Part shown: one piece after another, positions 46,492-59,574 of the stretch
Position numbering within the stretch: position 1 is the stretch's first letter
Layout: the number at the start of each line of letters is the position of its first letter
Assembly (NCBI GenBank): GCA_019973155.2
Contig: BPQB01000086.1
Span: forward strand, 1-64,000
Length of the DNA: 64,000 nt
Direction of reading: 5' to 3'
DNA from: Phanerochaete sordida
Taxonomy: Eukaryota; Basidiomycota; Agaricomycetes; Polyporales; Phanerochaetaceae
Made by a program: the position numbers and the translations under genes
The notes under the pieces: model-generated
The model's database searches: none
Told to the model about the DNA's origin: nothing
The model's input: only the letters and a program-made list of their open reading frames with translations

Positions 46492-47884
46492 CCCCGGCTC
46501 CCGCTCGCCCCGCCCGCTCTGTATTCTAAGCTGTCCCGCTGCTCTCGCCCCGCTCCCCGCTGTCGGCTCGGCCCGCGCGCCCTTGACCCTCCCGCCGGAC
46601 GCGCCGTAGACACGCATATATCCACGTCCCCGATACCTCCGTCGCTACATCCCGTCGCTATATCCACTCGCTGCCTCCACTCGCTGCACCCCCTCGATAT
46701 ACCGTCGACACAGCCGACCCGTGCCCGCTGCGCGCCGCGCCCTATGTACCCGCCCGCTCGCAATATATACGCGTTCCGTGCCCCGCTCTCGCCCACGCGC
46801 CTGCGCTAGCCCGTGCGGGCCTAGCACCGATTTGCGCGAGGATCGGCGGGCTGTGTGCAGGGCCGCTTGGGCCGCTTGGCGTGCGCTGCCGCGCGCATGT
46901 GGCCCGCGGCGCCTGGGCGGCGCTTCGAGGTGCGGCCGAGGGAGCGTGGGCGGCGCTGCAGAACGGCGTGCTTGAGGACGCGGAGGCCATGTGAGACGCA
47001 CTTGCGGGCGCCGGGCCTGTGCTGTGCCGCACCAGGTACGTGCACCGCTGACGAACGAAGGACATGCGCATGCATGAGAATCGAGTGCGAGGGCCGTGCG
47101 GAGGAGCGGCGCGCGTCGTGACAGAGGTAGGTATGTCTCGCGGGCGTCCTCGCTCACGGCCCCGCCCCGAAGACGGCCCCTGTTGCATGTATGCGCGTCA
47201 TCAAAGTGCTAGTAGTCCCGCCGAGAGGTGGCGTCGGCGCAGGTGCCTGTGTAGGAGTGGCTCCTCGACGCGCGATGCCGTCCGCCAAGCATCTCTCGCG
47301 TGTCTCCCCAGTCCAAGTAGGCGGGCGGCGACCCGCACGTCGGGGAGATGGGTCAACGGAGGCAGTGGACGTCCGCGTCAGGAGCTGCTGCCCTCGAGCT
47401 CTGTGACAGAACAGTGGTGTGGCGTTGCAGTCATGGGGCCGTCGACGCTGCGCGCGACGCGTCGTATAAATCGCTGGTGGTGCGACGCGACGCGTGTTTC
47501 CTGCTTGTCATAGCGTCGGCGGCAGAGCCCGGTTGCACTGACGATACTGAGGTCTGAGTACGCCCAAAATAATAGGTCGCTTTTCAAAGTCAAGTCGAAG
47601 AAAAGACATGGCTGGTATGGTTCCTGTGTGTTCTCATAGGTCCAGAGCGACGTTACCGTGACTGGGCATGTTCCGGTTCAACAAATGGAGTGAAGTCCCA
47701 CTCTCCACAGGGCGGTCTGCGGTGCTTATGGGGGACACCTTTCTCTCCGATAGCTACAGCTGGAATATGTATAATTCGACGCTATCCCGCACATATTCGC
47801 AGACCTGTCGCGCAATCCCAGCTCGTTACAGCCCAATTCCCGCACCGGTAGACATGGCAGAAAGCATCAGCGAGATATCCTCGC
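46492..47884. other. Intergenic downstream of CHS7
   Basis: GC-rich to 47.2 kb; contains a short 13 bp tandem repeat at 46640-46691. No gene recognised. Confidence 0.4.
46640..46691. repeat. 13 bp tandem repeat, four units
   Basis: Units CGTCGCTACATCC, CGTCGCTATATCC, ACTCGCTGCCTCC and ACTCGCTGCACCC follow each other directly, sharing the core CGCT; a degenerate fifth unit may follow. It lies in the 3' flank of CHS7. Confidence 0.7.
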
Positions 47885-48599
47885 TCAGTTGGCGGGGCCC
47901 TCTGCACTCCGGCAGTCAGCAATACGCCACGAGAAGAGGACAAACGGCGTACGGTAGTCAAAGACGAGGCGAGCGGTGTGCTTCTCGCCGTCCGCCGTGG
48001 TGATCACCATGTTGCGCACCATGTGTCTCTCGCCGTCGGCCTCCTGGAAGCCCTGCGCCTGCGCCCGCCGTCAGCCCGCGCAGCAGCGCCGTCCACGGAG
48101 CGCGCTCACCATCTTGTGCGCCCACTTGTCGTCGCCGAGGCTGCGCGTGTCGATGACGACGACGCCGTGCTCCTCGGTGTCCTTGTCCCAGCCGCCCGCG
48201 AGCGCCGCATCCTCGAGGTCCTTGGGCGCCGCGCGCGCGGCGGCCATCGCCGTGGGCCCGGTCGGGAACTCGACGGTGCGCTCGCTCGCGCCGAGCACGA
48301 GGCTGTCGCGCATGCTCTGCGCGCCGTCCGCCTCGCTCGTGTACGTGTACTCGTAGACGAGCGTCTCGATGCCGCCTGCGGTGGTGTGCTCGACCGTCAG
48401 CTTGCCCGTCTCGGAGCTCTTCGCGAGCGCCTGGAGCACGGCCTCGGGGAAGCCCATGGAGGCGAAGGAGGAGACGTCGCTGAGGGACTGGTTCTGTGAA
48501 ACGGGTTTGCCTCTGAATAAGACGGAGCCTGGCGGTGCAGCGTACGTGGGTGTAGACACCGCTGAAGTTCAGGGTGGACATGGTCGCGGGAACAGACAT
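47885..48599 (-). CDS. Small calycin/fatty-acid-binding-like protein (tentative)
   Basis: Exons 48599-48546, 48493-48110 and 48058-47885 (203 aa), introns of 52 and 51 nt, both phase 0. The N-terminus MSTLNFSGVYTHNQSLSD resembles the start of lipocalin/fatty-acid-binding barrels (F-G-x-Y ... LS-D). Strand-like segments follow (GKLTVEHTTAGGIETLVYEY, EEHGVVVIDTRSLGDDKWA, RHMVRNMVITTADGEKHTAR). A lipid or small-ligand carrier is therefore possible, but no ligand residues can be named. No signal peptide or membrane helix is seen. The end after LVFDYRTP (SWRIADCRSAEGPAN) may be extension past the true fold. It could equally be an unrelated beta-rich protein. Confidence 0.6.
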
Positions 48600-49604
48600 C
48601 TTGGTTGAGATTGTGTTGAGGGAGAAGAGGTAAGATGGCTTGTGGTTCTGTTGAGAGAGCTTGTGGCCGTTGATTGAAGATGGCAGAGCAGATGGTCTTA
48701 TATACGCAATTTCGTTGGGACTGCCGACGCTGCTGAAGCTTGCGTCGCCCCGCATGGGGAAAGAGATGCATTCAATGCACTCAACACCCTCACCGACGAT
48801 ACCCAAGGTCATACCGAGGCTTGCGCTATTCTGCAGAGTAAATTGAATGGTAAAGCTTGAGATGCGCCGATGTTGGGGCAGGTAGTGAGTCCGCCGTACA
48901 ACAGAGCTGTTTGGGGAGCGGAGCCACGGTTCGAGGTTTCCGGGGTCCTAATGTATTCTACAGAGCGTTCGCTTGGGGCACCCCTGACATTCGTTCAAGC
49001 CTTCTAGATGTGCTTCAAGGAAGGAAAACGATACTCCGAACTCGTTCTATATACACAACTGCGTGCATACATTCCATCCCTCCGCACGTCAGCGTGCAGG
49101 TGGCCCATTTATGGGACACGTGTAAAACGGCAACGTAACTGGATGTCTCCCGCTTGGCTGTGGACAAAATTGCTATTCGAGAACAACTCAATCGTGACTC
49201 TAGTGTACAGAAGATAGAGACCTGTAGGTACGTCTGATACGCAGCATACAAATCGCCAGAGCGTACAACAGCTGGCGACAGTCCATAAGCTGGCGGGTAT
49301 CACATCCTATACACTGATATACATCGGGCGTGTCCATCGTGCAGTCGTACAGCCAAGCCACGCCTGGCGCGAAGCATGCTGCGTCATTAGAACGCGAAAA
49401 GAAGCTCGGCAGAAGATCCCCAAGGGTCCCCTGAGAAGGTCGAAGAAGGCGAAAGCGCGCAAAGAGGGACGGGGATTACACAGCCATCAACCGCGTCGTT
49501 CATGTACGTGGGAGCAGGCCCCGCGAGGCCGCTCTCGACCGCGCCGGCACGGGCGCACCCGCCTGGGGCCACGCACGCGCCGCGACGTGCCCGCGCGGCA
49601 CGCG

Positions 49605-50813
49605 CTACCGGTGGACGTGCTCCCACTCGTCCGTGCGCCAGCTGCTCACGGCGCACCGCCCGTTTCCGTGGCACCGCGCGAGCCGCTCGACGCCCTCGCG
49701 CACGAGCTTCGTCATCGACTTCGGCTTGCGCAGCGTCCGCCCCAACGTCGGCTCGCCGCTCGGACACGGCGGCATGCGCGGCAGCGGCGGCGCAGGAAAC
49801 GGCAGCGGCACGACCGTCGTCGTCTCGCTCGCGGCCGTGCACGGCGAGGCGCCCCGCGAGACCTTGGTCGAGATTTTGGGGAGCGAGCGCAGACGCGGAA
49901 GGCCCTTGGTCGCCTGCTCGGCTTTGCAGGGGCTGCATTCCGTCGGGCTCCTTGCATGGAAGTTGTACTCGGTCCGCGCAAGCACCTCATCCGGGCTCGC
50001 TGGGGCGGAGTCGCCCGGAAGAGGCCTCTGCTTGCGCAAGCGGCGTCTGGTATCCATGGGGCGGTTGGGGCAGGTTTGCGGGTCGGACTCGTGAAGCGTG
50101 GACCAGGTCTCGGAACCATCCTGTGAGTAGACTGAAGGAGTCTCGATGTCGACGTAGCCCGTGGTCGATGTCGTGGTCATGGAAAACGCGGATCGCTATC
50201 ACTTTCACCATCAGTCAATCCTCAGGCGAATGGCCGAAGAACATACCAAGTTCAAATGCACCAGCACTGGGGCACTCGTGGCCGTGCATGCTGTTCTGGG
50301 GGCCTCCTCGAAGAGGTCTTCATCGAAGTCCTCGCAGTCACACTCGCAATCCTGCGGGCTGCTGCCAAACGGCCGCAAGAGGCGATTCCGAAGTTGGGAC
50401 CAGTCCAAAGGCACAATCCTCTGCCGCCGTCTCCGCGCTATACCGTCCACGCCGCCCTGGGTCGCCGCGCGGCGCGCCTCAAGGTAGCGCATGTACGGGT
50501 CGAGCATCGACTGCGCCTCGTCAAGCGCGTTCGACGAGAACTGCACGCGGTTGGCCCGCGGCAGGCCCGCCGTGTCGAGCATCCCGCTCGAGAAGGGCAA
50601 GGAGAGCCCGTCGATGGTGATGATCTGCGAGCGCGCCTCGGTCGCGTCGAGGGGCATGTCGCGCGCGGGCCGCGCCTCCTCCGTGACATCCGAGTTGAGC
50701 AGCTCGCAGCCCGAGAAGGTGACGAGCCCCTCCTCGGGGTCCCAGATGGCTGCAAAGGTGAGCGCGGTCTGCGGCGGGATAACCTCGGACCAGCGGTGTG
50801 AACGGTCTGCCAT
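49605..50813 (-). CDS. Unrecognised protein, 385 residues
   Basis: Exons 50813-50247 and 50195-49605, joined in frame by a 51 nt intron (GTATGT...TAG). I do not recognise a family. Visible features: an N-terminal half with possible beta structure (ALTFAAIWDPEEGLVTFSGC, QIITIDGLSLPFSS); a basic RRRRQR patch followed by DWSQLRNRLLRPF; a Cys/acidic segment CECDCEDFDEDLFEEAP; and a Pro/Ser-rich second half ending in SMTKLVREGVERLARCHG and EWEHVH. There is no signal peptide or TM segment. The acidic-basic, low-complexity composition suggests a nuclear or scaffold protein, but that is only inference. An upstream ATG in the same frame (about 50924) has a less likely leader, so MADRSHRW is taken as the start. 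Confidence 0.65.
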
Positions 50814-52800
50814 GCTGTGAACTCTCGTTAAGAGCTTTCTGCGCTTCGGCACTTCCCCATGACGTACTTCGAAAGTGCGGGAAAGCACTTGGGGAATAGG
50901 TGAAGGCGAAAGAGGATGCCCCAAGTGGAGCGGGTGTCACGGAGGGAGTGTCGCAAGGGAGGGGCAAAGGGGAGCACCGTATGCCAGCACACGGGAGGTG
51001 GTAGTCCTCCTGCGTTCTCCGTCTGCGAGCGTGGGGTATTTGAACCCCAAGCCTCCAGGCACGGTTGGCGCCGCAGTGCTGTGAGAAGTCCTGGGCACGC
51101 CTCGTTTCAGCCTCATTGCAGAGCTGCAAAGCATATCGAGTGAGCTAAATGAACTTCGTTCCGGTGACGATCTACCAGAGGAACTGAAGATACCGGGCCA
51201 CTGGTACCAGCCGACGCGTCAAAACGTGACGAACGGGGTGGAGTACGTCTCTGCCGCCTTCATATGTGTGGGTGTCGTAACGCGTAATTCGGTGACGTGG
51301 CGGCCCTCCTCATACCCGACCAGAGCACCAGACTGCCGTCGGGAAAACGGCACAGGAGCAAAGCGGAGACTGAGAGACTTACCGAGTCTCGTCTCCTGTG
51401 CGGCGAGCTATCTTCGTGCGTTGTGGCGTACTCCATAGGGGCTCCGAGGCAAGGGACCTCCACCAGGACTTGTCGTGTAGGCTCATCTGTGAATTGGTGC
51501 CGTGAGACTCTCAAGCACATGAACCACAAAGGAGCGGACCTTTCTGGCCAGAAGCCTGATCCGCTTATCAGAAGTGGGAAAGACTGGACGTGTTGGAGAC
51601 GAGCATGTGGTGAGAACGAAGGTTGTCATCACGACTGTGAACCCTATTGGCCGCGCTTCACGTGGCGGAACGCCACAAGGCGGAAGCTGGATCCTCTGGT
51701 CGTTAGGTGCTGTACGCGCTGTGAGACATCCACACTGAACTGCGCAGCAGAGAGGAAGTGACGACATACCTTTCTCAGCTCCGGCTGACTGGTTGGGCGA
51801 GCACAAAATGGACGCAGAAATCAACACGGGCCGCTCTTGCTTGTCGCCTGGATCTTCGGCAGTCCTCCAAGCGACAAAGGATTCTTGCAAATATGCACGT
51901 TGCTCCACCGGATTGTGAGACATGGAGTCGCGGAGTGTGCGGAGTGTGCCCCGACGAGGCCGAACTTCGTGGACTCCGTTCCCAGCTTTGAAGGGCAGCA
52001 GTCGTGTGTCGGGGTAAGAAGGAATCGCCGACGCATCCCTCGCTCGTGTCAGACACGAGTTTTCGCGTCGCTGGTGCAAAATATAGGCCTGATATGAGCA
52101 ACGCAGATGACGATGATCGTGGAACAGGGCGGCGGTTTCTCACCTGTTATGAACGCCATCATATTACGACCAGCAGGTCAGCTATAGGAGTTGGTAAGCT
52201 GAGTAAATCCACGGCTAGAGGTGAGAAGAATATAAGGACCTCAAGCAAGCGTAGCGACACTTCCGGGCCTGGCGAAGTCCAGCCACTGCAGTGTAATATT
52301 CACATCGCGAATTTGGCACTGCGGATGTCATCGCCGGCAGCCTACGGAGTTTGAACAGAGCTTGAGTGCGAGCCCACTTTCTTCCTCTAACTGGGCAGGG
52401 GATAGTGCAGCTGACATGCCATGCGGGAAGACGATGCGGGCAAAGAACGCCAATCTCCGAGCTCTGCACGGTCTCTGGAGCGTGTATCAAGGACTGGATA
52501 ACATGTTCAAAACATTCAGTAGTTCATGAAGGCAGTAAATACATACCTGTGCTAACACTTATATTCGAGTGTTGCAGTCATCGAATTCGAGCGTCGTGGT
52601 CAGCTCGAACGAGATGTAGACCTAACCCTACGCCGCGCACGCCACTATCACCTTGGGCGTCTACAGATCCGGGCCAGCCGGCACGCTTATCCGGGCTTGC
52701 TCGCCGATATCGCTACGCCCGAGCTTGAGTCTGCTTGACTCAGACCAGCTCCTTGCTCTGCACTAATTTACTGACGTCTTTTGGATATCTTCAGGTTGCA
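50814..52800. other. Intergenic upstream of allantoinase
   Basis: About 2 kb with no gene that I can support on either strand. Confidence 0.4.
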
Positions 52801-54451
52801 ATGGCTGAGAGCTCGTTGAAGCGCGCTTTTGTCAGTTCAAATGCGGTCCTCCCCGGCCAAGCCGAACCGCAGCCTGCTACGGTCCTTGTCGATGTCTCGA
52901 CGGGCAAGATAGTGGATATTCTACCGGGCAGGCGGAGCCAGAAAGAGCTGCCAGGTGTCGAGCTCATCGACGTAGGAGACCGGTTCATCTTGCCTGGTCT
53001 TGTTGAGTGAGCGCATTTTGTGTGAAATTCCTTCTGGTCATACTCACAGGGTCTGGCAGTGCACACGTCCATCTGAATGAACCAGGTCGGACAGACTGGG
53101 AAGGCTTCTGGACGGGCACGCGCGCTGCCATATCTGGTGGTGTGACGACAGTTGTCGACATGCCGCTTAACTCAATCCCGCCAACGACGACCGTGGACAA
53201 TCTAGAAGCAAAGCGTAGCGCAGCGCAAGGCCAGTGCTGGTCTGACGTGGCGTTCTGGGGAGGTGTAATCCCAGGAAACCAGGTACCGTTCTTGGCTCTA
53301 AGTACCAGAATGTTTTGCTAACCGCAGCAGCGTATAGTCCCATCTGCGGCCTCTCATCGATGCTGGTATTCGCGGCTTTAAGTGCTTCCTCATCGAAAGT
53401 GGAGTAGAGGTATGGCCGCTTGGCCTGCGCCGAATCTGCACAGAATCTAACCGGCCATTTAACAGGAGTTCCCATGTGTCACCGAAAGCGATCTTGTGTC
53501 TGCTATGGACCAGATTAAGGTATGATGCTTCGACGGAGGCTGGACGTCAAAATTAACGAACGACCGCTAGGACACTCCAACCGTACTCTGCTTCCACGCC
53601 GAGCTCGAGAAGCCCGAGTCGCCGAAATTCGATCATCATGGCCTCGACCAAACTGCGTACAGCACTTTCCTCGACTCCCGCCCCGAACAGCTCGAGGTCG
53701 ACGCCATCACGCTCATCACCTCGCTGCACAAGCGCTACCCCTCGCTCCGCCTGCACATCGTGCACCTCTCCGCGGCGTCCGCGCTGCCGCTCATCCGCGC
53801 CGCGAAGGCCTCTGGGCTTCCTCTCACAGTTGAGACATGCTTCCACTACCTCGCGCTGACGGCCCAGGACATCCCGGCGGGACGCCCTGAGTTCAAGTGC
53901 TGCCCGCCGATCCGCGGGGCCGCGAACCGCGAGGCGCTGTGGGACGCGCTGCGCGACGGCACGGTAGACTGTGTCGTGAGCGACCATAGTCCATGCGTCG
54001 CGTCGCTGAAGAACGTCGATACGGGCGACATCATGGGCGCGTGGGGCGGGATCAGCACACTCGGCCTCGGGCTGAGTCTCTTGTGGACGGAGGGCCGGAA
54101 GCGCGGCGTCTCGATTCCGCAGATCGTCGACTGGGTCTGCGCGAACACTGCGAAGCACGCTGGACTCGATGGCAGGAAAGGCCAAGTGGCGGTCGGGTAC
54201 GACGCAGACCTCGTGATATGGGACCCTGAGGCAGAGTTCAAGGTGTGCAAGGGTACTTTGCGTCGATGTGGCTTTGCTCACCAACTTTTCAGGTCACGAA
54301 GGAGCAGCTGAACTTCAAGAATAAGCTGACCCCGTACGAGGGGTTGACGCTGACTGGCCGAGTACAGCAAACCTTTCTTCGCGGCCGGCCGGTCTACGAC
54401 CTCGCTGCTGGAGGCTTTGTAGACCACAAACCTGTGGGGCAGCTCCTGTAG
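52801..54451 (+). CDS. Allantoinase
   Basis: Exons 52801-53006, 53060-53282, 53338-53409, 53466-53519, 53571-54242 and 54293-54451 (461 aa). It hydrolyses allantoin to allantoate in purine breakdown for nitrogen. Amidohydrolase metal ligands are all visible: His71 and His73 ([16 protein letters not shown]), Lys158 to be carboxylated (GIRGFKCFL), His194 (LCFHAELE), His250 ([10 protein letters not shown]) and Asp323 (CVVSDHSPC). The end [14 protein letters not shown] and [16 protein letters not shown] is typical of the dihydroorotase/allantoinase group; GRTDWEGF and the SDHSPC context favour allantoinase. Length is as expected (about 460). It converges on M8 with a 360 bp gap, the same arrangement as the pseudogene copy next to M7. 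Confidence 0.93.
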
Positions 54452-54810
54452 CATCAGTTCACAGCTGTTTGCTTTCTCTACGTGCCAGTCAATTGAATAT
54501 TTGAGTCGGGACACCGTCCAGGTGACGGTTCGGTGTGAAGCATGCGCTGCGAACAGCAGCAATACATATTCTCGATCGAACCTGAAAACGCGAACGGGCC
54601 TTGACGATACACGAAGAAGTTACTACGCAAATCATGATGACGAGACCAGGGATTGTCCGCGATGGTGTTGGCCGAAGACGTCCTTTCCTCATGGGTCCAG
54701 GAGTCTGGTACGGATCTGGATGGTGAGCGGACCCGCGTTGGGCCTGTGATCGCATGAATCACGTACCGCAGCTGAGATACCTATCAGCAGGATCACAACC
54801 CTCTGCCTCA

Positions 54811-56449
54811 TCAGACAAGCGGTGGATTACCGAGACGACTGAAGCCTTCGGGCTGGTCGTGCTCGACAGGCTCTTCGGCACCATCGCGTATGAGGTCGGA
54901 GGGGATGGCCAGCTCGACAGAGAACCGAGAGAAGTGCTGGGCATCGGAGTTGTCTTCCACGATTGGGCTGGTGACCTGCCGGAGGCTCAGGATGAAACGT
55001 TGGATGAGCAGCGGGGGCTGTTCGCAGTCCAATGTGGTGGGTCAATCGCGAGTGGATAGAAATTGAGAATATGGTCGTACCATGAGCTCGAGTATCGTTA
55101 CACTGTAGACCTCCTGCAGGTGCACAGTGAGGGCTGTGTATAGTAATAGGTTGTGCATTACGTACCGCCTCGGTCGGGTAGGATACAAGCTGCAGGACAT
55201 GAACGCAGAGCAATGCGCTGCCAACATCGGTGTCAGCAAGCACCACGGGGAATATCTCAAGCTCTGTCCGCACATGAAGTGTAATGTCCCTGATGAACAG
55301 CGATTTTAGTCTCGGGTCGTATGTGTAAGACTCGGATCACGCGGAAGATGCTCACCATCCCGGAGCAGCACAGTGGATATAGACGAGCCTTGGGCGTTGA
55401 ATCGTCGCATTTCTCGGAAGTGCTTGAACGATGTGATCCATGTCAATATGAGTACGATGAGGTCGGATATTATGGCAAACATCCTTCCAAAAGTCTCAAC
55501 TACGAGGACGAGTTCGAGTCGCGCCGCGGTCTGAGATGGAGTCGATCAACGTACCGCTGTCAGCGTGTAACAAATGCTTAGTGTACGATTCAAGAATGAG
55601 GCTCATCTGTTACATACCCAACGATCAGTCTTCCCGAGTCGAAAAAGCCGGAGCAATTATTGGGCGACTCGAATACGACGTGCGTTTGTGTCAACACGAG
55701 CTGGCGGGAGTCAGTGCTCGTCTGCCAGGGAGAGAGCGGGGAAGCTCACGATGTCTGAAGCGGCAGGACCCATCCCAAGGAATAAAACGATGGCTATGAT
55801 GAGCCATTTTGTTCTCTGTCTCGTCCATATCATGTAGATTCTGGCGGCGGAAAAGACTGGCCACGGTGTCAGTGGCCGATATAGCTGAGTGCGATGGGCG
55901 AATGTGGCGTGCTTACGTGGTATGAGGAACGTGTTCGCAACAAGTATCAAGTAGTTCGTCATATACATGCGGTTACATCTGCGTATATCCGGCCGATGTT
56001 GGAGTAGGAATAGCGCTAGAAAACATTGGACGTCTGAAGAGGTAGACATTACATCTCATGGTGACCGTGAATGTCAGATAAAAACCAACTTACACGCTGA
56101 TTGCGAATGTACCTGAACATATGGCAAAATCTGCCCTAGGACCATAAGCCACCGCATCCCGAGACAGAGCAGAGATGGCGCCGCAAGCTTCCGCTTCCAG
56201 ATAACTGCGACTTCTTGATCAAATGTAGTGATATACTCATATATCGCGAGAGCTGAAGTAAAGGCATGTAAGCACCAAGACATCGGGAATTCGCTGCACC
56301 ACACACTTGATACTGAGCTTTGCGCATAATATGCGACTAGGCTGGCGTGAGACTAGAGTCAGAGAACATATACGTTGAGAAGATTATGACACGTCGCACA
56401 TTGTACGGCCTGTCCTCGTAAGTGTGCTCCATGTGTCCGAGCCCGTCAT
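54811..56449 (-). CDS. DUF6533 seven-pass membrane protein M8
   Basis: Exons: 56449-56400, 56341-56307, 56252-56094, 56033-55917, 55856-55750, 55700-55618, 55556-55555, 55499-55356, 55289-55274, 55217-55166, 55113-55081, 55017-54811 (334 aa). Signature AIYEYITTFDQEVAVIWKRK; landmarks AARIYMIWTRQ, SDLIVLILTW, TVLLRDGTLHF, PPLLIQRFILSLRQV, FSRFSVELAIPSDLI. The 2 nt exon reads CG on the coding strand (55556-55555), giving Gly-Val, the one Val among nine copies. Exon 4 is taken as continuous, as in M1 and M5, because no in-frame intron fits. A TATAAA (56513-56508) lies about 60 bp upstream of the ATG. It is convergent with the intact allantoinase. Several family residues are altered (TRSC is replaced by FGRM), so it is more diverged than the left-hand copies. 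Confidence 0.75.
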
Positions 56450-59400
56450 CACAATTGGACGTCTGAAGGATGAAGAATGGGGACAATAAAGACGTTCATA
56501 CTTGGAGTTTTATACCAGCGACCCCTTGGTAATTTCAACCTCCCAAGATGCCGTCAGGTGAGCTTCGTTGATTGCTATGGAGCTCTATCATCCAAGGGTA
56601 TGCTGATGTCGTACAGCGGAATTGGTCGGAAGCATTTCAACCGTGAAATTAGTACACAGTGTACAGCTCTTTCGTTAGGATACCTGATTGCAAGGATGTG
56701 ATAGCTCTCTGTAAGTACCAGCTTGAAATACGGTGTGTCAATACTGCTGCACAATATGAAGTGGATAGTTTACGGATACCTTAGTGACCTGCTAAGACCA
56801 AGTAATCTCGCCCAACTATGCAAGGTCCGGTCTTCCAGAGCTTACTGAACGCTTAGACCAAGCAAACGAGGTCGTGTGACCTGGTAACAGAATTTGAAGT
56901 AATCATCGCCGGTCAGCTTCTATTTGACGGGACATGTCCATGGTGTCATGCCGACGTGCGCCTGCTCAACAGCCAGACAGTACGAAATTACAATTTGCGC
57001 CGCTACACATGTGACGTTCAGTAAGACATGGACGGTGCATCTGTGCTTCGATCTTTACCATCACATGCGCAGGCTGGATGCAACAGGTCAAAACAGCGGA
57101 TCACGCGAGACGACAAGGCATACGTACGCGGCTGAATCGCTCTGTACTGCGCCAACCAAGCTAGCGGATCCCATTTGCCGTTGCGTTCCCACATCTGGAC
57201 GAATTCATTGCTTGAGATTCAAGACGTCGTTTGCGCATCATCATTTTGCGATGTACCAGGTGGTTCTGCGGTCCAGCATGATACGGTCGCTCCAAAACGC
57301 TTTCCCGGTAAGGCTATTTGCTCTCGCGCGGGCCCATCCGCAGCATAACGGCAGATGTATATTGTAGTTTTGCTGAGCACTGTACAATGGCAATTTAGAT
57401 ACTCAGCAGCGTTGTCATTTAACGCTGTGGGAGCGTAGACTCGACATGTAGTAGAGCATCTCACCCGATGGGAGCCGACGGTACAAGATTGCAGAAGACC
57501 AGCGGTTAGATGCGTTACGCCGACGCACAGCCTGGTTTGCAAGACGTACCCTTCAAGGAGGATATATCGTGTGTGCGACACCTGCCCGCGAGTACATTCT
57601 CGTTGACTGAGAGTGAGGGCAAACCCCGGCTGCGGTCAAAACGCCACGAAGGATCCGGGAATTACCTACCAAGCCGCCGGTTTGATATTTAATTCCCCAC
57701 CGCGGCAAGAGTTTTGAGGCGAGCTCGAAAACGAGCCAGCTTGACATAGGTACCCTGCATTGCATTCGGAAGACATCGGTCATTGACCACTAGCAAAATA
57801 TCGATTATTGGGCGAGAACTACCTCGAACTGGCCTGCTACTCCAGGTATTAGAACGTTTTCACGGAGTAACCATCTGGCTGCCAGGTAGACGCACCGCGA
57901 ATCACGTGTCTCTCGCCCCACGTTGAACTTGACTGAGCAGATAGCATACTCCATATCTGACACTGCGACGCAAAGAAGTGAGCGGAGTCGAGTGTCTGGT
58001 GGAGCTTGATACTAGCCTCTACATGTGCGTGCACGACGTCCAGCGGAGAGTTAGCACAAGCCTCTTGCGTCCTTCGAGCGTATCTCCATGCACATATACG
58101 CGTTAGTGGCCTTGAAGCCGGTCGTCAGGTCAAATAATCCCGGAAAACATGACAAAAGACTAATTCATGTGGCGGCGAGTATGGAGGTTGAGGACAAGCC
58201 GCGCGAAGCGCGCGTCCGACGTACCTTTCTCCTGACCACCACCATTCGCACCAAACTTTCCTCGGAGTCTTTCCCCACCTCGTTCAATATGTTCATCCGA
58301 GCCAACGCGGGCTCGTGCACTTTATGTTTAGCCCTGCCGTGTAGTCTGCGACCAGCATCTGTCGACCGACGACCGACATCCCCAGACGACTACTGTGGCG
58401 CCATTGTGCTCCGCTGGGCGCTGAAAAGACTTCTTCTGAAACATACACATGTTGAAGAGGAATATGCGTCAGTGCGTGGGGAAAAGCCGGGTAGTCGGTA
58501 CGTCTTCAGTCTTGTCCAGGCGGCATCGTGTGATTTCACCAGTCACGAAGGAAACGCGCGTACAGAACTCCTGACGAACTCATGAATATGAGCAGACAAT
58601 CACTTCATTTCATACCATCGCCAACGCTTCCGTCTTCGCGCTTTCGCCGAAGCAGCACCCTCAACATCTCCTGTGCTGTCTGCGAGGTTTCCGCGTTCCC
58701 GCAGGTCAGCGATTCTTTGGCGACGTGTGCAAAACTGCAGCTGCGACACTGAACATGATCTCATCTTGAACCTTGACGCTGCATATGGATTCGTTGACTC
58801 GCGCTTCGTCCAGGCCAGGGACGGATGCGCCGTCTCTGAGTTTGGCTCACAACTAAGTCATCATTTTTTGAAGTGGATCTGCTCTTACAGGGACACTTGA
58901 TGGTGCGGAGCCCGTCCAGCATGTTTAGTTGATTGAACGACTGGTCATCAGGTAGACCAGGCTTGAATATGTATATGTCGAGATTCATCCGTAACGACGC
59001 GACAGCTCAGACCCGATAATGTCATCGCATTCGCCTTCAGGACAACATTCTGAGGTCCTTTAAACACCGCGTCTGCGTTATGTCTTTAGTTCCTCGGCCA
59101 AGAGTGACCCTTAGCCAGCGAAAGCATGCGCAACTCCCTCGAAGGGTCGCTTTTAGCTTGGATGTACCGGCTATGATAGGTGAGCGTCCAAGCATTGTTT
59201 CGCCGTGCTTGTTACTGACCGTAATGCGTAGGCTTATCGCATTCTGTGAGAAAGCATTGACCTGGCGCGATATAACGCCATATGAAGCGCTTCTCGTGTG
59301 CGTACAACCGTGTCGCATGTCTGTGACCAATACACGGACCGCCGCGACCTCCTTCAGTGTCATCTGCCTCAGGCTCTGCGAATGCGAGCCCCAGGAAGGC

Positions 59401-59574
59401 TCTGTCGTGCGATGCCGAACATGCTTGGGTTTCTGGCCGGCGGAGCTGGTCATCGCTACCCTTATTTGCGCGATCTTGTCACTTCAACCTCTCATATAAG
59501 TGCCCACGAGCGACGCGCTCCCAGAGCAGGCATTAGGGACCCTCCCCCGCTCGTCTGGTCATTTCCTGCCGATC
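56450..59574. other. Intergenic between M8 and the TauD-type gene
   Basis: About 3.1 kb. Frames at 57.0-57.4 kb, 58.1-58.6 kb and 59.08-59.5 kb (plus) have no recognisable content or supporting splice structure, so no gene is called. The AT content is higher than in the coding blocks. Confidence 0.4.

Noticed and set aside
53283..53337. Acceptor CAG at about 53327 in the allantoinase gene
   Set aside because: Using it introduces an in-frame TAG; the acceptor TATAG ending at 53337 gives [15 protein letters not shown], which fits the family.
59080..59499. 139-codon plus-strand frame upstream of the TauD-type gene
   Set aside because: No recognisable domain, no matching splice sites, and frames are open on the opposite strand too.
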